From the NCBI GenBank assembly GCA_022870745.1, contig CP085323.1:3472001-3536000 (forward strand): DNA of 64,000 bases. The letters are read 5' to 3'. Positions 1 through 7,594 of the stretch are shown piece after piece. Source of the DNA: Silvibacterium acidisoli. Lineage in GTDB: Bacteria; Acidobacteriota; Terriglobia; Terriglobales; Acidobacteriaceae. A program made the translations under genes and the position numbers. The notes beneath the pieces are model-generated. The model made no database searches, was not told the DNA's origin, and worked only from the letters and a program-made list of their open reading frames with translations. Numbering within the stretch: position 1 is the first letter of the stretch; each line of letters opens with the position of its first letter.

Positions 1-147
1 ATTGACGGCCTTACCTCCGCCTACTCCGCGCAGGAAACCACCTCCGGCACGCTGACGCAGAAGAAGAAGGACATCAAGCTCACCGATTCCACGCAAATGG
101 TGGTGACGGTAGCGGTCATCCCCGAAGGTGTCACGATTCAGCAGTAA
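1..147 (+). CDS. C-terminal end of an unidentified protein (partial)
   Basis: The frame that starts with the first base of the window is open to a TAA at 145-147 and gives 48 residues ending in VAVIPEGVTIQQ. The middle is lysine- and threonine-rich, and the end is a short hydrophobic beta-like stretch. The 5' part lies outside the window, so no function can be assigned. A strong hairpin follows 31 bp downstream, consistent with the end of a transcription unit. Confidence 0.6.
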   Translation: MDGLTSAYSAQETTSGTLTQKKKDIKLTDSTQMVVTVAVIPEGVTIQQ

Positions 148-178
148 CGAATACCGCCATTCCACGAAAACGCGGGTG

Positions 179-206
179 CCCCACATCTCGCTTCTGAGAT
201 GTGGGG
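179..206. repeat. Palindrome of the GGGTGCCCCA type, 11-bp arms
   Basis: The arms ccccacatctc and gagatgtgggg are perfect complements around a 6-nt loop, and the left arm is preceded by cgggtg. The GGGTGCCCCA start is shared with several other intergenic palindromes in the window. There is no T-run, so it may be a dispersed repeat rather than an intrinsic terminator. The rest of the gap up to 407 holds nothing I can recognise. Confidence 0.6.
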
Positions 207-407
207 CCTCGATCTCCAACCCAACAGACAAGTGGCAGGAAACAGACCGAATCCCATGTCTCAAAGCGAGACTTGGGGTACCCGAACCGGATGGAGCGGG
301 CTTGTGAAAGGGGACGGCTTCAGCAGTGCCGCCTGGCCAGCGAATAAAAGGGGGCATCGGCTCCTGAGGCACGAGTCCATCCGTTGCCAGGCTTGTAGAA
401 TCAGCCT

Positions 408-728
408 ATGAAACAGCCCCACTCCGAGAAATCATCCAAAGAGTTAGCCGGCGAAACCGCCAATCGCCTGTGGGAGTCCTTGCAGGAAGCCCTGAAGCGC
501 GATCCTTCCATAACCGGCTTCGCCGTGCTTCCCAAAGATGAACTGCTCGACGCCGAACACGAGAACATCCCACGCTTCGATCCAGAGGACTATCCATTCC
601 TGCACCAGGTGATCGGATATCTCGTCGAAGAAGGCGGCCTCGAAGAGTCCGACGAATACGGAGACGAAGCCGAAAGCTACCGCCTCGCACCCGAGTTCAT
701 AGAGTCCCTCCTCGCCGAAGAAGAGTAG
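408..728 (+). CDS. Small acidic protein, unknown function
   Basis: The product has 106 residues and is unusually acidic, especially at the C terminus (LAEEE) and in the segment EEGGLEESDEYGDE. There is no signal peptide or membrane segment. A DPEDYPFLHQVIGYLVEEGG stretch suggests a compact helical domain. No good Shine-Dalgarno sequence precedes the ATG. The gene stands alone: a hairpin precedes it, and a palindrome and a bidirectional terminator follow. Composition matches its neighbours and coding bias looks real. I do not recognise the family. Confidence 0.55.
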   Translation: MKQPHSEKSSKELAGETANRLWESLQEALKRDPSITGFAVLPKDELLDAEHENIPRFDPEDYPFLHQVIGYLVEEGGLEESDEYGDEAESYRLAPEFIESLLAEEE

Positions 729-731
729 ACC

Positions 732-773
732 GGGTGGCCCATTCAAGCCAAAAGCGGCTTGAATGGGCCACCC
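732..773. repeat. Perfect 18-bp-arm palindrome (GGGTGGCCCATTCAAGCC)
   Basis: The left arm 732-749 and right arm 756-773 are exact reverse complements around a 6-nt loop. The ends (gggtggccc/gggccaccc) resemble the other GGGTGCCCCAT palindromes at 32.6, 38.4, 39.4, 40.7, 41.4 and 45.1 kb. It begins 3 bp after the stop codon of the small acidic gene. Confidence 0.75.
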
Positions 774-785
774 AGGAAGCAAGAA

Positions 786-817
786 CAGAAATGCCCCGGA
801 AAACCGGGGCATTTCTG
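786..817. terminator. Bidirectional terminator-like hairpin between convergent genes
   Basis: The 14-bp arms cagaaatgccccgg and ccggggcatttctg pair perfectly around an aaaa loop. It lies between the plus-strand small gene and the 3' end of minus-strand glnA, so it can serve both. The T-run is weak on both strands, but the stem is strong. Confidence 0.7.
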
Positions 818-910
818 TTAGCAAACCAAAGATCGCGACCAAAGGAAGCGCCAGGATCCTTCACACAAGCAAGGAAGGCGCCAAAGGCGCGAACGCCTGG
901 ACGGCCAGTC

Positions 911-2341
911 CTAGAACTGGTTCCAGAGGAACTGGTTGTAGACCTCGTGGTGGAACTGGACTTCCGAGGGCTTTACGAACGTGCCCAGGAGGCGCGGGCA
1001 GCGGTCGGCCGAAGCCTGCTTGAGGTCTGCGAAACGAGCCTTGACGTCTTCGCCGAGCAGCTTGGTGGTCCAGGAGGCGTTGCGGAAGTTCTCAATCGCC
1101 GTGTAGATGTTGTCGGGCAGGTAGCGCTCTGCCTGGCGCAGGTTCTCGAGCTTCGCGGTGTCGCCGTCGAGGCCGGACTTGAAGATCGAGTACAGCACCA
1201 TGTAGGGGTTCGCATCCGGAGCCACCGAGCGTACTTCGACGCGCGACGACTTCTCGTTGCCGATCGGAATACGGACCATCGAGCCGCGGTCAACAGCCGA
1301 AGCCTTGATCTGGTTCGGAGCTTCGAAGTGCGGATCGAGGCGGCGATACGAGTTCACGCTCGAGTTCATCAGCAGACAGATGTCATTGCCGTGCGTCAGA
1401 ATGCGGTCGACGAAGTCCCATCCAAAGCTCGAGAGCTTTTCCTCGCCCTTCGGGTCCCAGAACAGGTTCTTGCCTTCCTTGGTGATCGACATGTTGGTGT
1501 GCATGCCGCTGCCGTTCACGCCCACAACCGGCTTCGGCAGGAAGCTCGCCGTCATGCCCATCTGCGTCGCCACCTGGCGGCAGATCAGCTTGTAGAGCTG
1601 GATCTGGTCGGCAGCCGTCACCACGTCGCCGTAGGTGTAGTTGATCTCGAACTGCGAAGGAGCCACTTCCGGATGGTCCTTCTCGTTCTCGAAGCCCATC
1701 GCGCGCTGAATCTCGGCAACCGAGTCAATAAAGGTGCGCAGCGGATCGCCCGGCAGCGAGTGATAGTAGCCGCCCGTGTTTACGTAGTCGAAGCGGCCCT
1801 TCTCAGGGAACTTCTTCTCGGCGTCGACGCCTTCGAACAGGAAGCCTTCAATCTCGTTCGCGGCATTCAGGTTGTAGCCGTTGTCCTTGAACTGCGTTGC
1901 TGCGAAAGACTTCAGCACGCCGCGCATGTCGCCGGTGTAGGCAGAGCCGTTCTTGTCGATCACTTCGCCGAAGACCAGGGCCTTGCCGGCGCCGAAGATA
2001 TCGGCCGGAGCAAAGTAGAAGGCGCTCCAGTCAATGCCGAGGCGAAGATCGCTCTCGCGTTGCGCGGTAAAGCCGCGGATCGACGAGCCGTCGAAGGTCA
2101 GGTTGTCGAAGCTCTTCACCAGGAACTTCTTGTCGTAATCGAGCGTGTGCAGGCGGCCTTCGAGGTCGCTGAACATGACGGTGACGGCCTTGATGCCCTT
2201 CTGGTCCGTCAGATACTTGAGGCGCTCTTCCTGGATCTTGTCCGCGGCCACGCGCTGCTTGCGCTGCTCTTTGGCCTTGAGGTTGAGCTCTTCCAGCTCT
2301 TCATACGACAACGACAGAAAATTACGAAGTTCAGTCGACAT
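911..2341 (-). CDS. glnA: Glutamine synthetase, type I
   Basis: This enzyme makes glutamine from glutamate, ammonia and ATP in the cytoplasm. The 476 residues carry GS hallmarks: FDGSSIRGF (about 83-91), the metal-binding NEIEGF (162-167), HPEVAPSQFEI (223-233) and the ATP-site NGSGMHTNMS (276-285). The first 40-45 residues are a charged helical extension (EELEELNLKAKEQRKQR) ahead of the usual beta-grasp start. I do not see the NLYDLP-type adenylylation loop of enterobacterial GSI-beta near the C terminus, so control by GlnE seems unlikely (inference). The start is fixed by a strong AAGGAGATCC directly before the ATG. The gene is monocistronic, with a hairpin 90 bp downstream. Confidence 0.95.
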   Translation of the reverse strand: MSTELRNFLSLSYEELEELNLKAKEQRKQRVAADKIQEERLKYLTDQKGIKAVTVMFSDLEGRLHTLDYDKKFLVKSFDNLTFDGSSIRGFTAQRESDLRLGIDWSAFYFAPADIFGAGKALVFGEVIDKNGSAYTGDMRGVLKSFAATQFKDNGYNLNAANEIEGFLFEGVDAEKKFPEKGRFDYVNTGGYYHSLPGDPLRTFIDSVAEIQRAMGFENEKDHPEVAPSQFEINYTYGDVVTAADQIQLYKLICRQVATQMGMTASFLPKPVVGVNGSGMHTNMSITKEGKNLFWDPKGEEKLSSFGWDFVDRILTHGNDICLLMNSSVNSYRRLDPHFEAPNQIKASAVDRGSMVRIPIGNEKSSRVEVRSVAPDANPYMVLYSIFKSGLDGDTAKLENLRQAERYLPDNIYTAIENFRNASWTTKLLGEDVKARFADLKQASADRCPRLLGTFVKPSEVQFHHEVYNQFLWNQF

Positions 2342-2781
2342 GGATCTCCTTCAGTTGAATGATCAAACACAGCCACACCGCGATTTCCTGCAGTTCACAA
2401 AGGAGAGCTGCTGACTGGGGTCGAATCAAGGTTGGCACGCGCACTTCCAGACTAAATCCAGCCGTTCCAAAGGCCCTACAGGTATAACCAAAACTAATTC
2501 TACGCATGGAAAATATTTATCGCTAAACTATGCTGTTAGCTTCGTCCAGATCGACCCTGCTCCTGCTACACACATTGGGTGCGCCGCAGAATGCCGAAGA
2601 TGCTGTTCGGAAATGATCCCCCGTGAAAGGCCTGCCAGGCGGGTGACGAAATTGGAGCAGGAGAGGTCATTTGATCGGGACCGCCGCGACCGCCGCCGTT
2701 TAAATCGCCGTTCTGAAAAAAAGTCGGCGGAGATGGGAAAATTGATTCCCGGGCTGTGCATACACGGTCGGAGGCTCAACA
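2342..2781. other. Divergent intergenic region, glnA / ECF sigma
   Basis: This 440-bp region separates two divergent genes and must hold both promoters. It is AT-richer around 2480-2530 (tataaccaaaactaattctac, aaaatatttatcgc), which is where the glnA promoter probably lies. A GGAGG Shine-Dalgarno sits 8 nt before the sigma-factor ATG. I see no convincing coding region, riboswitch or NtrC-type site. Confidence 0.5.
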
Positions 2782-3471
2782 ATGATCTGGCGCGGTGTTC
2801 GAGCAGAGGGGGACGCACTTGCTTCGGGAATTGAGCTTTGTCCCGGTCTCGAGTCGGACCCACCATCCAGCACGTCGTTTCTACGCCAGCTCCGTAATCG
2901 ATTTCTCTCTGACGAAGAGCTCGCCGCTGAGCTGGGCCGGGGCAATGCCGATGCGTTGACGGCTTTATTCAAGCGGCATGGCGCGCTCGTCTTCTGCATC
3001 GCCCGCCGCATCCTGCGCAACGATGCCGAGGCCGAAGACACAGTCCAGCAAGTCTTTCTGGATGTCTACCGTGCGATCCGGCGCTTCGACCCTGCTAAAG
3101 CTTCTTTCAAAAGCTGGCTGATGATGTTTGCTTATCAGCGCATGTTCAATAGCCGCCGCACCCAAATGTCCAGCCGGTTCTTTGACACAGATACTTACGA
3201 TGACGAGCTCTGCCATGCCGGCTGCGCGACGCACCCCGTTGCTGACAACGCCATCCTTGTTGAACAGGTTTTGCGTTTACTCTCGCCGCGCCAGAAACGA
3301 ACAATTGAGTTGGTGTATAGGGAAGGGCTTACGGCCGATGAAGTCGCAGCTCGAACCGGCGAGAGTGTTCGCGTCGTCAGGCATAACCTCTACCGCGGGC
3401 TGGATAAGCTGCGAAAAGCCTTGGGAGTGGCGCAGGCAGTCGTCCCCAGAACGACCGGAAGGAAATCATGA
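2782..3471 (+). CDS. ECF-type RNA polymerase sigma factor
   Basis: The 229-residue protein has an ECF sigma layout: region 2 at about 55-125 (DAEAEDTVQQVFLDVY, the core-binding and -10 recognition part) and region 4 at about 168-215 (LSPRQKRTIELVYREGLTADEVA, a helix-turn-helix for the -35 element). About 50 poorly conserved residues precede region 2. The ATG is supported by GGAGG at 8 nt. Its stop overlaps the next ATG (ATGA), so it is translationally coupled to a zinc-finger anti-sigma gene. This pairing says it answers an envelope or redox signal (inference). Confidence 0.93.
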   Translation: MIWRGVRAEGDALASGIELCPGLESDPPSSTSFLRQLRNRFLSDEELAAELGRGNADALTALFKRHGALVFCIARRILRNDAEAEDTVQQVFLDVYRAIRRFDPAKASFKSWLMMFAYQRMFNSRRTQMSSRFFDTDTYDDELCHAGCATHPVADNAILVEQVLRLLSPRQKRTIELVYREGLTADEVAARTGESVRVVRHNLYRGLDKLRKALGVAQAVVPRTTGRKS

Positions 3472-4298
3472 TCGCTGAACACAGCTATTACGAACGCCTT
3501 TTAGCCCTGGCATGTGCCCGCGAGCTCTCATATGGAGAAGCCCTCGAACTTGGGGAACATATGGACGATTGCCTGGAGTGCCGTCGGCAGGCAGGTGAGC
3601 TAGAAGCTCTTCGTCGCCGTCTCTTTCTTCGATTTACTGCGGAAGCCAGGGGGCAAAAGCCGCCTGCAGGCATGAGTGAACGATTCATCAGGCGTGCCGT
3701 TCTCAGTGGCGTTCCCCTTCGCAACCCTAATTGCAAATCTTCGGCGGTCCGTCTGCGTCAAGCTGTTGTTGCGATGACAGTATTCACCGCCCTCTCGATT
3801 GGCTGGACCACTGTAGTGTCCAGAAATTTCCTGAATCGGGAAGATGCAGCTGCAGAGTTGGCGCCAGCTGCATCTCGAGTAGGCCAGGCTGAACCTCTTT
3901 CAGTACAGCCGATACAAAATGAGGCAGCGCAGACTGCGGATCGGACAAGGCATCTGAGCGTTCGCGTGTTGAGTTTTCACCGTGATGGCGGCTTTTCCTC
4001 TGCCATGCTCACACAGAAACGAGGCAATTCTGGAGTAGTGCCGTCGCTTGGTTCGGTCAGCACTCATCCATCCGCCGCGGGTGTGTTTCATCCTGTATTG
4101 AATTTTCGTCAGTCTTTTCCGGCCCTGGACTTCAACTCAGTTCCGCGCAAACCAGAAGCTGCGAATCATCCCGTATTTCGTTGCAGCTCAAGCTTACTGT
4201 CCGTGGCATTTTTGAACCACGAAGATCCTTCGGGTCACAACCTGGTAAGAACTGAGTTTCCGATTATCTACAGCTCCGATGCATGGCAACTTCGCTAA
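3468..4298 (+). CDS. Membrane-anchored zinc-finger anti-sigma factor
   Basis: The N-terminal region contains EHMDDCLEC (about residues 28-36), the HX3CX2C signature of zinc-binding anti-sigma domains that hold an ECF factor inactive. A membrane segment follows near 98-118 (AVVAMTVFTALSIGW), leaving a roughly 155-residue presumably periplasmic part without recognisable domains. Length is 276 residues. The ATGA overlap with the sigma gene points to stoichiometric synthesis. The signal sensed cannot be read from the sequence. The downstream Skp-like gene, 15 bp later, hints at outer-membrane-protein folding stress. Confidence 0.87.
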   Translation: MIAEHSYYERLLALACARELSYGEALELGEHMDDCLECRRQAGELEALRRRLFLRFTAEARGQKPPAGMSERFIRRAVLSGVPLRNPNCKSSAVRLRQAVVAMTVFTALSIGWTTVVSRNFLNREDAAAELAPAASRVGQAEPLSVQPIQNEAAQTADRTRHLSVRVLSFHRDGGFSSAMLTQKRGNSGVVPSLGSVSTHPSAAGVFHPVLNFRQSFPALDFNSVPRKPEAANHPVFRCSSSLLSVAFLNHEDPSGHNLVRTEFPIIYSSDAWQLR

Positions 4299-4322
4299 AT
4301 AAATAGAAGAGGCATGACACTC

Positions 4323-4946
4323 ATGAAATGGTTTTCGACCATCGCGATCGGCTTTGTGCTCATACCTGCGCTCGCACAAGGACAAACCGCAGGCACACTT
4401 GCGCCGGCTCAGGCAAGTCTCGTAAAAGTCGCAACTGTGAACTTCAGTGCGGCTGTGCTGGCCACGGGCGAAGCTCGACATGATCTGGCCGCATTGCAAT
4501 CGAAGTATGCGCCCAGAGAGGCTGAACTTCAGAGGTTGAACGATGCTGTGGAAGCGCAGAAGAAACAGCTTAGCGCTGCCGAAAACCAGTTGAGTGATAG
4601 CGAGCGGAACAACAAAGCCGAGGATCTGAGCAATAAAGAAAAGCAGCTTCAGAGGGAAGCTGAAGACTTCAGAAACGACTCCCAGTCGGACTCGCAAAAG
4701 GTTTTTCAGCGTGTGGCGCAGAGGCTGTATCCACTACTTCAGGACTACTCACGGCAGCACGGCTATTCCCTTGTTGTCGAGCGAGGTTCAGATGCAAATC
4801 CCATCGTCTGGTATGCAGACAATGGGATCGACATCACAGAACTGGTTGCAAAAGCCTACGATGCGAAGTTCGGGAAAACCGCTCTTCCCGACAGCCCAGC
4901 CACGACTGCTCCCAGCGGCTCGTCGAAAACTCCACACAGGGACTGA
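4323..4946 (+). CDS. OmpH/Skp-like periplasmic chaperone
   Basis: A signal peptide (MKWFSTIAIGFVLIPALAQG) is followed by a short beta part (KVATVNFSAAV, typical of the OmpH/Skp start), a long charged coiled coil (about 60-130; repeated EAQKKQL, KEKQLQREAEDF) and a C-terminal GYSLVVERG strand. Skp proteins shield unfolded outer-membrane proteins in the periplasm. The tail is Pro/Ser/Thr-rich. Another in-frame ATG lies at 4314, but the AGAGG element is then too close, so 4323 is preferred. It probably belongs to the sigma/anti-sigma operon. Confidence 0.8.
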   Translation: MKWFSTIAIGFVLIPALAQGQTAGTLAPAQASLVKVATVNFSAAVLATGEARHDLAALQSKYAPREAELQRLNDAVEAQKKQLSAAENQLSDSERNNKAEDLSNKEKQLQREAEDFRNDSQSDSQKVFQRVAQRLYPLLQDYSRQHGYSLVVERGSDANPIVWYADNGIDITELVAKAYDAKFGKTALPDSPATTAPSGSSKTPHRD

Positions 4947-4963
4947 GTCGACAGCCTTATGTC

Positions 4964-5324
4964 TTAGATTTTTTCCTTCGCCGGATCCTGACTGCTTACA
5001 AACGTATTGAACCGTCCGATCAGCGCATCGAAGGTGCTGTCGAGAAAGTACCCCGCAGTGAAAAACGTCACCGGTTGAATCGTGCCCGATAGTTTGTAGA
5101 CGTGGAAGCCGATGCCCAGCGCAATCGTCAGCCATACGGTGGCGATGCGCGTCACGATGGGCACCTCGTTGACGTGGATCCACATCAGCCATTCCGAGAA
5201 CGGAGTCACATCGTCGCCGCGTCCGATGGGCCATGCATCGGGGTTGAAGCCAAGTCAGCTGCCCGGGTACAGGAAAAGCGCAATCAGGCCGAAGCCCAGC
5301 AGCATCGCTACAACGGCAGTCACC
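4964..5324 (-). pseudogene. Decayed 3' copy of the 6357-7487 membrane-protein gene
   Basis: This stretch is nearly identical to about 6370-6810, the 3' part of the intact gene, with scattered substitutions. Two lesions are visible. First, 93 bp (31 codons) are missing, and the endpoints coincide with a tcgccgc direct repeat (6604-6610 and 6697-6703 in the intact copy). Second, a TGG codon has become TGA (GSW to GS-stop). The similarity ends near 5324 with no 5' half present. The last 81 codons, from MTPFSEW, remain open but have no ribosome binding site of their own. Confidence 0.88.
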
Positions 5325-5403
5325 TATGCTTGCGTCTCTATCGAACTCGTGGCTGCCAATACGTGGCGAATCGGTGCACATCCACAGCTGCGCTTTGGTA
5401 TTT

Positions 5404-5694
5404 CTACCCTCGCACGACCATGCCTGATATGAGTGGATGAACGCCGATTTCAGCATCCTCGAGGAGAAGCCTGCCGCCCGGCGGGTGTGCTTTCAAATCG
5501 ATTCCCGAGTACTCGCCCACACGCGATTCCGTAACTGTACTGAAAGGCTGCACGGATTTGCCATGCCCTTTTGCTCTTTCGAAGGTTTTAGCCGAACTAA
5601 CCTTCGAGTCGACGCCTTCGCGCCGCTTTGCCCCAGCGAGCTCGTAACCGAACGGATGACCCTGCCGTTCGGCTTCCTTCGGATCGTTCGCCAT
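5404..5694 (-). CDS. Small hydrophilic protein, unknown function
   Basis: The product has 96 residues, is basic and lysine/glycine-rich in the first half (MANDPKEAERQGHPFGYE), and has no signal or membrane segment. The start is well supported by AAGGAG 8 nt before the ATG. It lies 24 bp downstream of another small gene on the same strand, so the two form a probable operon. I do not recognise either family. The pair sits between the two copies of the duplicated membrane-protein gene. Confidence 0.6.
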   Translation of the reverse strand: MANDPKEAERQGHPFGYELAGAKRREGVDSKVSSAKTFERAKGHGKSVQPFSTVTESRVGEYSGIDLKAHPPGGRLLLEDAEIGVHPLISGMVVRG

Positions 5695-5718
5695 TTCGTT
5701 ACTCCTTGCCTGCCAAGA

Positions 5719-5991
5719 TCACACTGACTGTATGGCAGTTATTTCTGCCGTTCCACCTGGACCGCTGGAGTCTGTTGCTCGAAGCGCAACTAGGAAGCCA
5801 TTGCCTTTTGCTTCGGTCGCAATATCGAAAACGCGCGAAACATCTTCAACCGTGTCACCCAGGAGACGTCGCCACCCGACATAGCCCAGGTCCACATACG
5901 TAAACTCCATCCACGCGGAGCCCCCGCCAGCGAAGACATTGATCACTTTAGCGTTATAGCCTGTCCAATGACTGTCGTCCCAAGCAGACAT
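5719..5991 (-). CDS. Small protein, unknown function, first gene of a pair
   Basis: The 90-residue product (MSAWDDSHWTGYNAKVINVF) looks like a small, mainly beta domain with a glycine-rich loop (FAGGGSAWMEF). There is no export signal. A very strong GAGGAGG Shine-Dalgarno lies about 6 nt before the ATG. The following small gene starts 24 bp downstream. No family is recognised, so its role is unknown. Confidence 0.62.
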   Translation of the reverse strand: MSAWDDSHWTGYNAKVINVFAGGGSAWMEFTYVDLGYVGWRRLLGDTVEDVSRVFDIATEAKGNGFLVALRATDSSGPGGTAEITAIQSV

Positions 5992-6356
5992 TTCGACCTC
6001 CTCTTTGCGATTTCCAAATTTTCGTCTTCAACCGAGAAATGCACCCTAAGACGATTGCGAACAGCCGGACGCATCCTAGTGCTAAACAGAGACAGCGTCA
6101 ATAGAAATATCCCCGATCGCGGTCCGGGATATTTCGAATCTGCATGAGGAGATCGTTCTCGCACGACGCCGAAGATTATCGTTCTGCCATCGCCGCCGGA
6201 GTGCATTGTTATGTGCTGACGTTCTGTGCGGTTTGTTGCCCATGCGAAAGACGACCCAGATTGGTCTCTGTATGTCGGCCTACTGTCATTCGTACTGTCC
6301 CTGTCTACAGGTTCAGACAGTCCACATACTCTTTCGAATAGATTCCAGCAAAATAA
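5992..6356. other. Intergenic region with a 10-bp-arm hairpin at 6104-6135
   Basis: The region carries gaaatatccc (6104-6113) and gggatatttc (6126-6135), a perfect inverted repeat with a 12-nt loop. It could be an operator or an attenuator for the downstream minus-strand small genes. The rest, up to the stop codon of the membrane-protein gene, contains only short frames without ribosome binding sites. Confidence 0.45.
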
Positions 6357-7487
6357 TTAGCCCCTCTCTGCCGGATCCTTGCTGCTTACAAACGTATTGA
6401 ACCGCCCGATCAGCGCATCGAAGGTGCTGTCGAGAAAGTACCCCGCAGTGAAAAACGTCACCGGTTGAATCGTGCCCGATAGTTTGTACACGTGGAAGCC
6501 GATGCCCAGGGCAATCGTGAGCCATACGGTGGCGATGCGCGTCACAATCGGCACCTCGTTGACGTGGATCCACATCAGCCACTCCGAGAACGGAGTTACA
6601 TCATCGCCGCTACGAGTCAGCTTCACGCGGTCGAGGATCCAATGCGCGAGCACACCCAGCAGCACCAGCACATAAGCCGAGCTCAGCGCGTGGCCTTCGC
6701 CGCGTCCGATGGGCCATGCATCGGGGCTGAAGCCAAGCCAGCTGCCCGAGTACAGAGAAAGCGCGATCAGGCCGAAGCCCAGCAGCACGGCGACAACGAC
6801 AGCAACCACGCTCAGCATCTGCCGCCCCACGCGCCGGTCGGCCTTGATCACCTTTGCATGCTTCAGGTCCACCAGCCCGGAGATCACCACGCTTTGCGGA
6901 GCCAGCCAGGCCAGTACCTTAAGCGTGGCCTCGTCGGTTGGCAACTGATCGCGAAATGTTGCGAGAAAATCGAGGCTGGTACCGATCCGGTAGTTTTTCA
7001 GGTACTCGTCCAGCTCGTCAGGAATCGTCTGGCAGGCGCAGACGAAAACCAGCTGATCGAGTGTCTCGAGGCTCGCCTTTCCGATCCGGAACAGCTCGGC
7101 CACCGGAGCCGTTGCCGGATCCAGCGCATTCCACAACTGCTCCAGGTCATCCCACGCATTGCTCACCTGGGTCAGTTCGCGCGCGTAGCGGGCTACCCAG
7201 CTGGCATCGAGTGTGCGCCAGCGGCCTATCGCCAAGGCCCGCTGCCTCGCATCGCCTATTTCGTTAATAAGGATTGAGGAAATATCAGCGAATGCCCGCC
7301 GGAAGCCGGCCTGGTCGCTCGTCATTCCCAGTGCGGCGGCATCGGCAATGCGCTCGCGAAGGCGCAGGCCCTCGGCATTCGTATCGCGAAAGTATTCGAT
7401 GATCTCGGGAAGCACCGACTCCGGATCATCCGACCCGCTGCCAGCGGATGCCGCAGCGTAATTTTTTAGCATGGCTGGCGTAAGCAC
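6357..7487 (-). CDS. Three-TM membrane protein with soluble N-terminal domain, unknown
   Basis: The 376-residue protein starts with about 215 soluble, mostly helical residues (DPESVLPEIIEYFRDTNAEG; LDQLVFVCACQTIPDELDEY). Membrane segments follow near 223-246, 267-286 and 317-335. The C-terminal PVTFFTAGYFLDSTFDALIG is the part best kept in the decayed copy at 4964-5324. The start is a GTG with GGAGG 11 nt upstream; an ATG five codons later has no visible site. I do not recognise the family. The partial duplication shows this locus has been rearranged. Confidence 0.7.
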   Translation of the reverse strand: MLTPAMLKNYAAASAGSGSDDPESVLPEIIEYFRDTNAEGLRLRERIADAAALGMTSDQAGFRRAFADISSILINEIGDARQRALAIGRWRTLDASWVARYARELTQVSNAWDDLEQLWNALDPATAPVAELFRIGKASLETLDQLVFVCACQTIPDELDEYLKNYRIGTSLDFLATFRDQLPTDEATLKVLAWLAPQSVVISGLVDLKHAKVIKADRRVGRQMLSVVAVVVAVLLGFGLIALSLYSGSWLGFSPDAWPIGRGEGHALSSAYVLVLLGVLAHWILDRVKLTRSGDDVTPFSEWLMWIHVNEVPIVTRIATVWLTIALGIGFHVYKLSGTIQPVTFFTAGYFLDSTFDALIGRFNTFVSSKDPAERG

Positions 7488-7594
7488 GACGAGTTATGCC
7501 TCCACGAAGGGTTGTCAGAGAATCGAGCAGAAGAGTGGTCGCAGTAGATAACAACCCGGCAGCAAATGCAAGCCGCAAAAAATGAGCGGCCCGG

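Noticed and set aside
734-2362. A 542-codon open frame on the plus strand opposite glnA
   Set aside because: It is antisense to a clearly conserved glutamine synthetase, has a low-complexity Val/Arg/Leu/Ala composition, and has no ribosome binding site or recognisable motif.
2431-2450. Sigma-54-like TTGGCACG...TTCC upstream of the ECF sigma gene
   Set aside because: It lacks the invariant GC of the -12 element and points away from glnA; it is probably chance.
2613-2834. A 73-codon Arg-rich frame before the sigma-factor gene
   Set aside because: It overlaps the sigma-factor start and its Shine-Dalgarno, has a biased Arg/Lys composition and shows no ribosome site.
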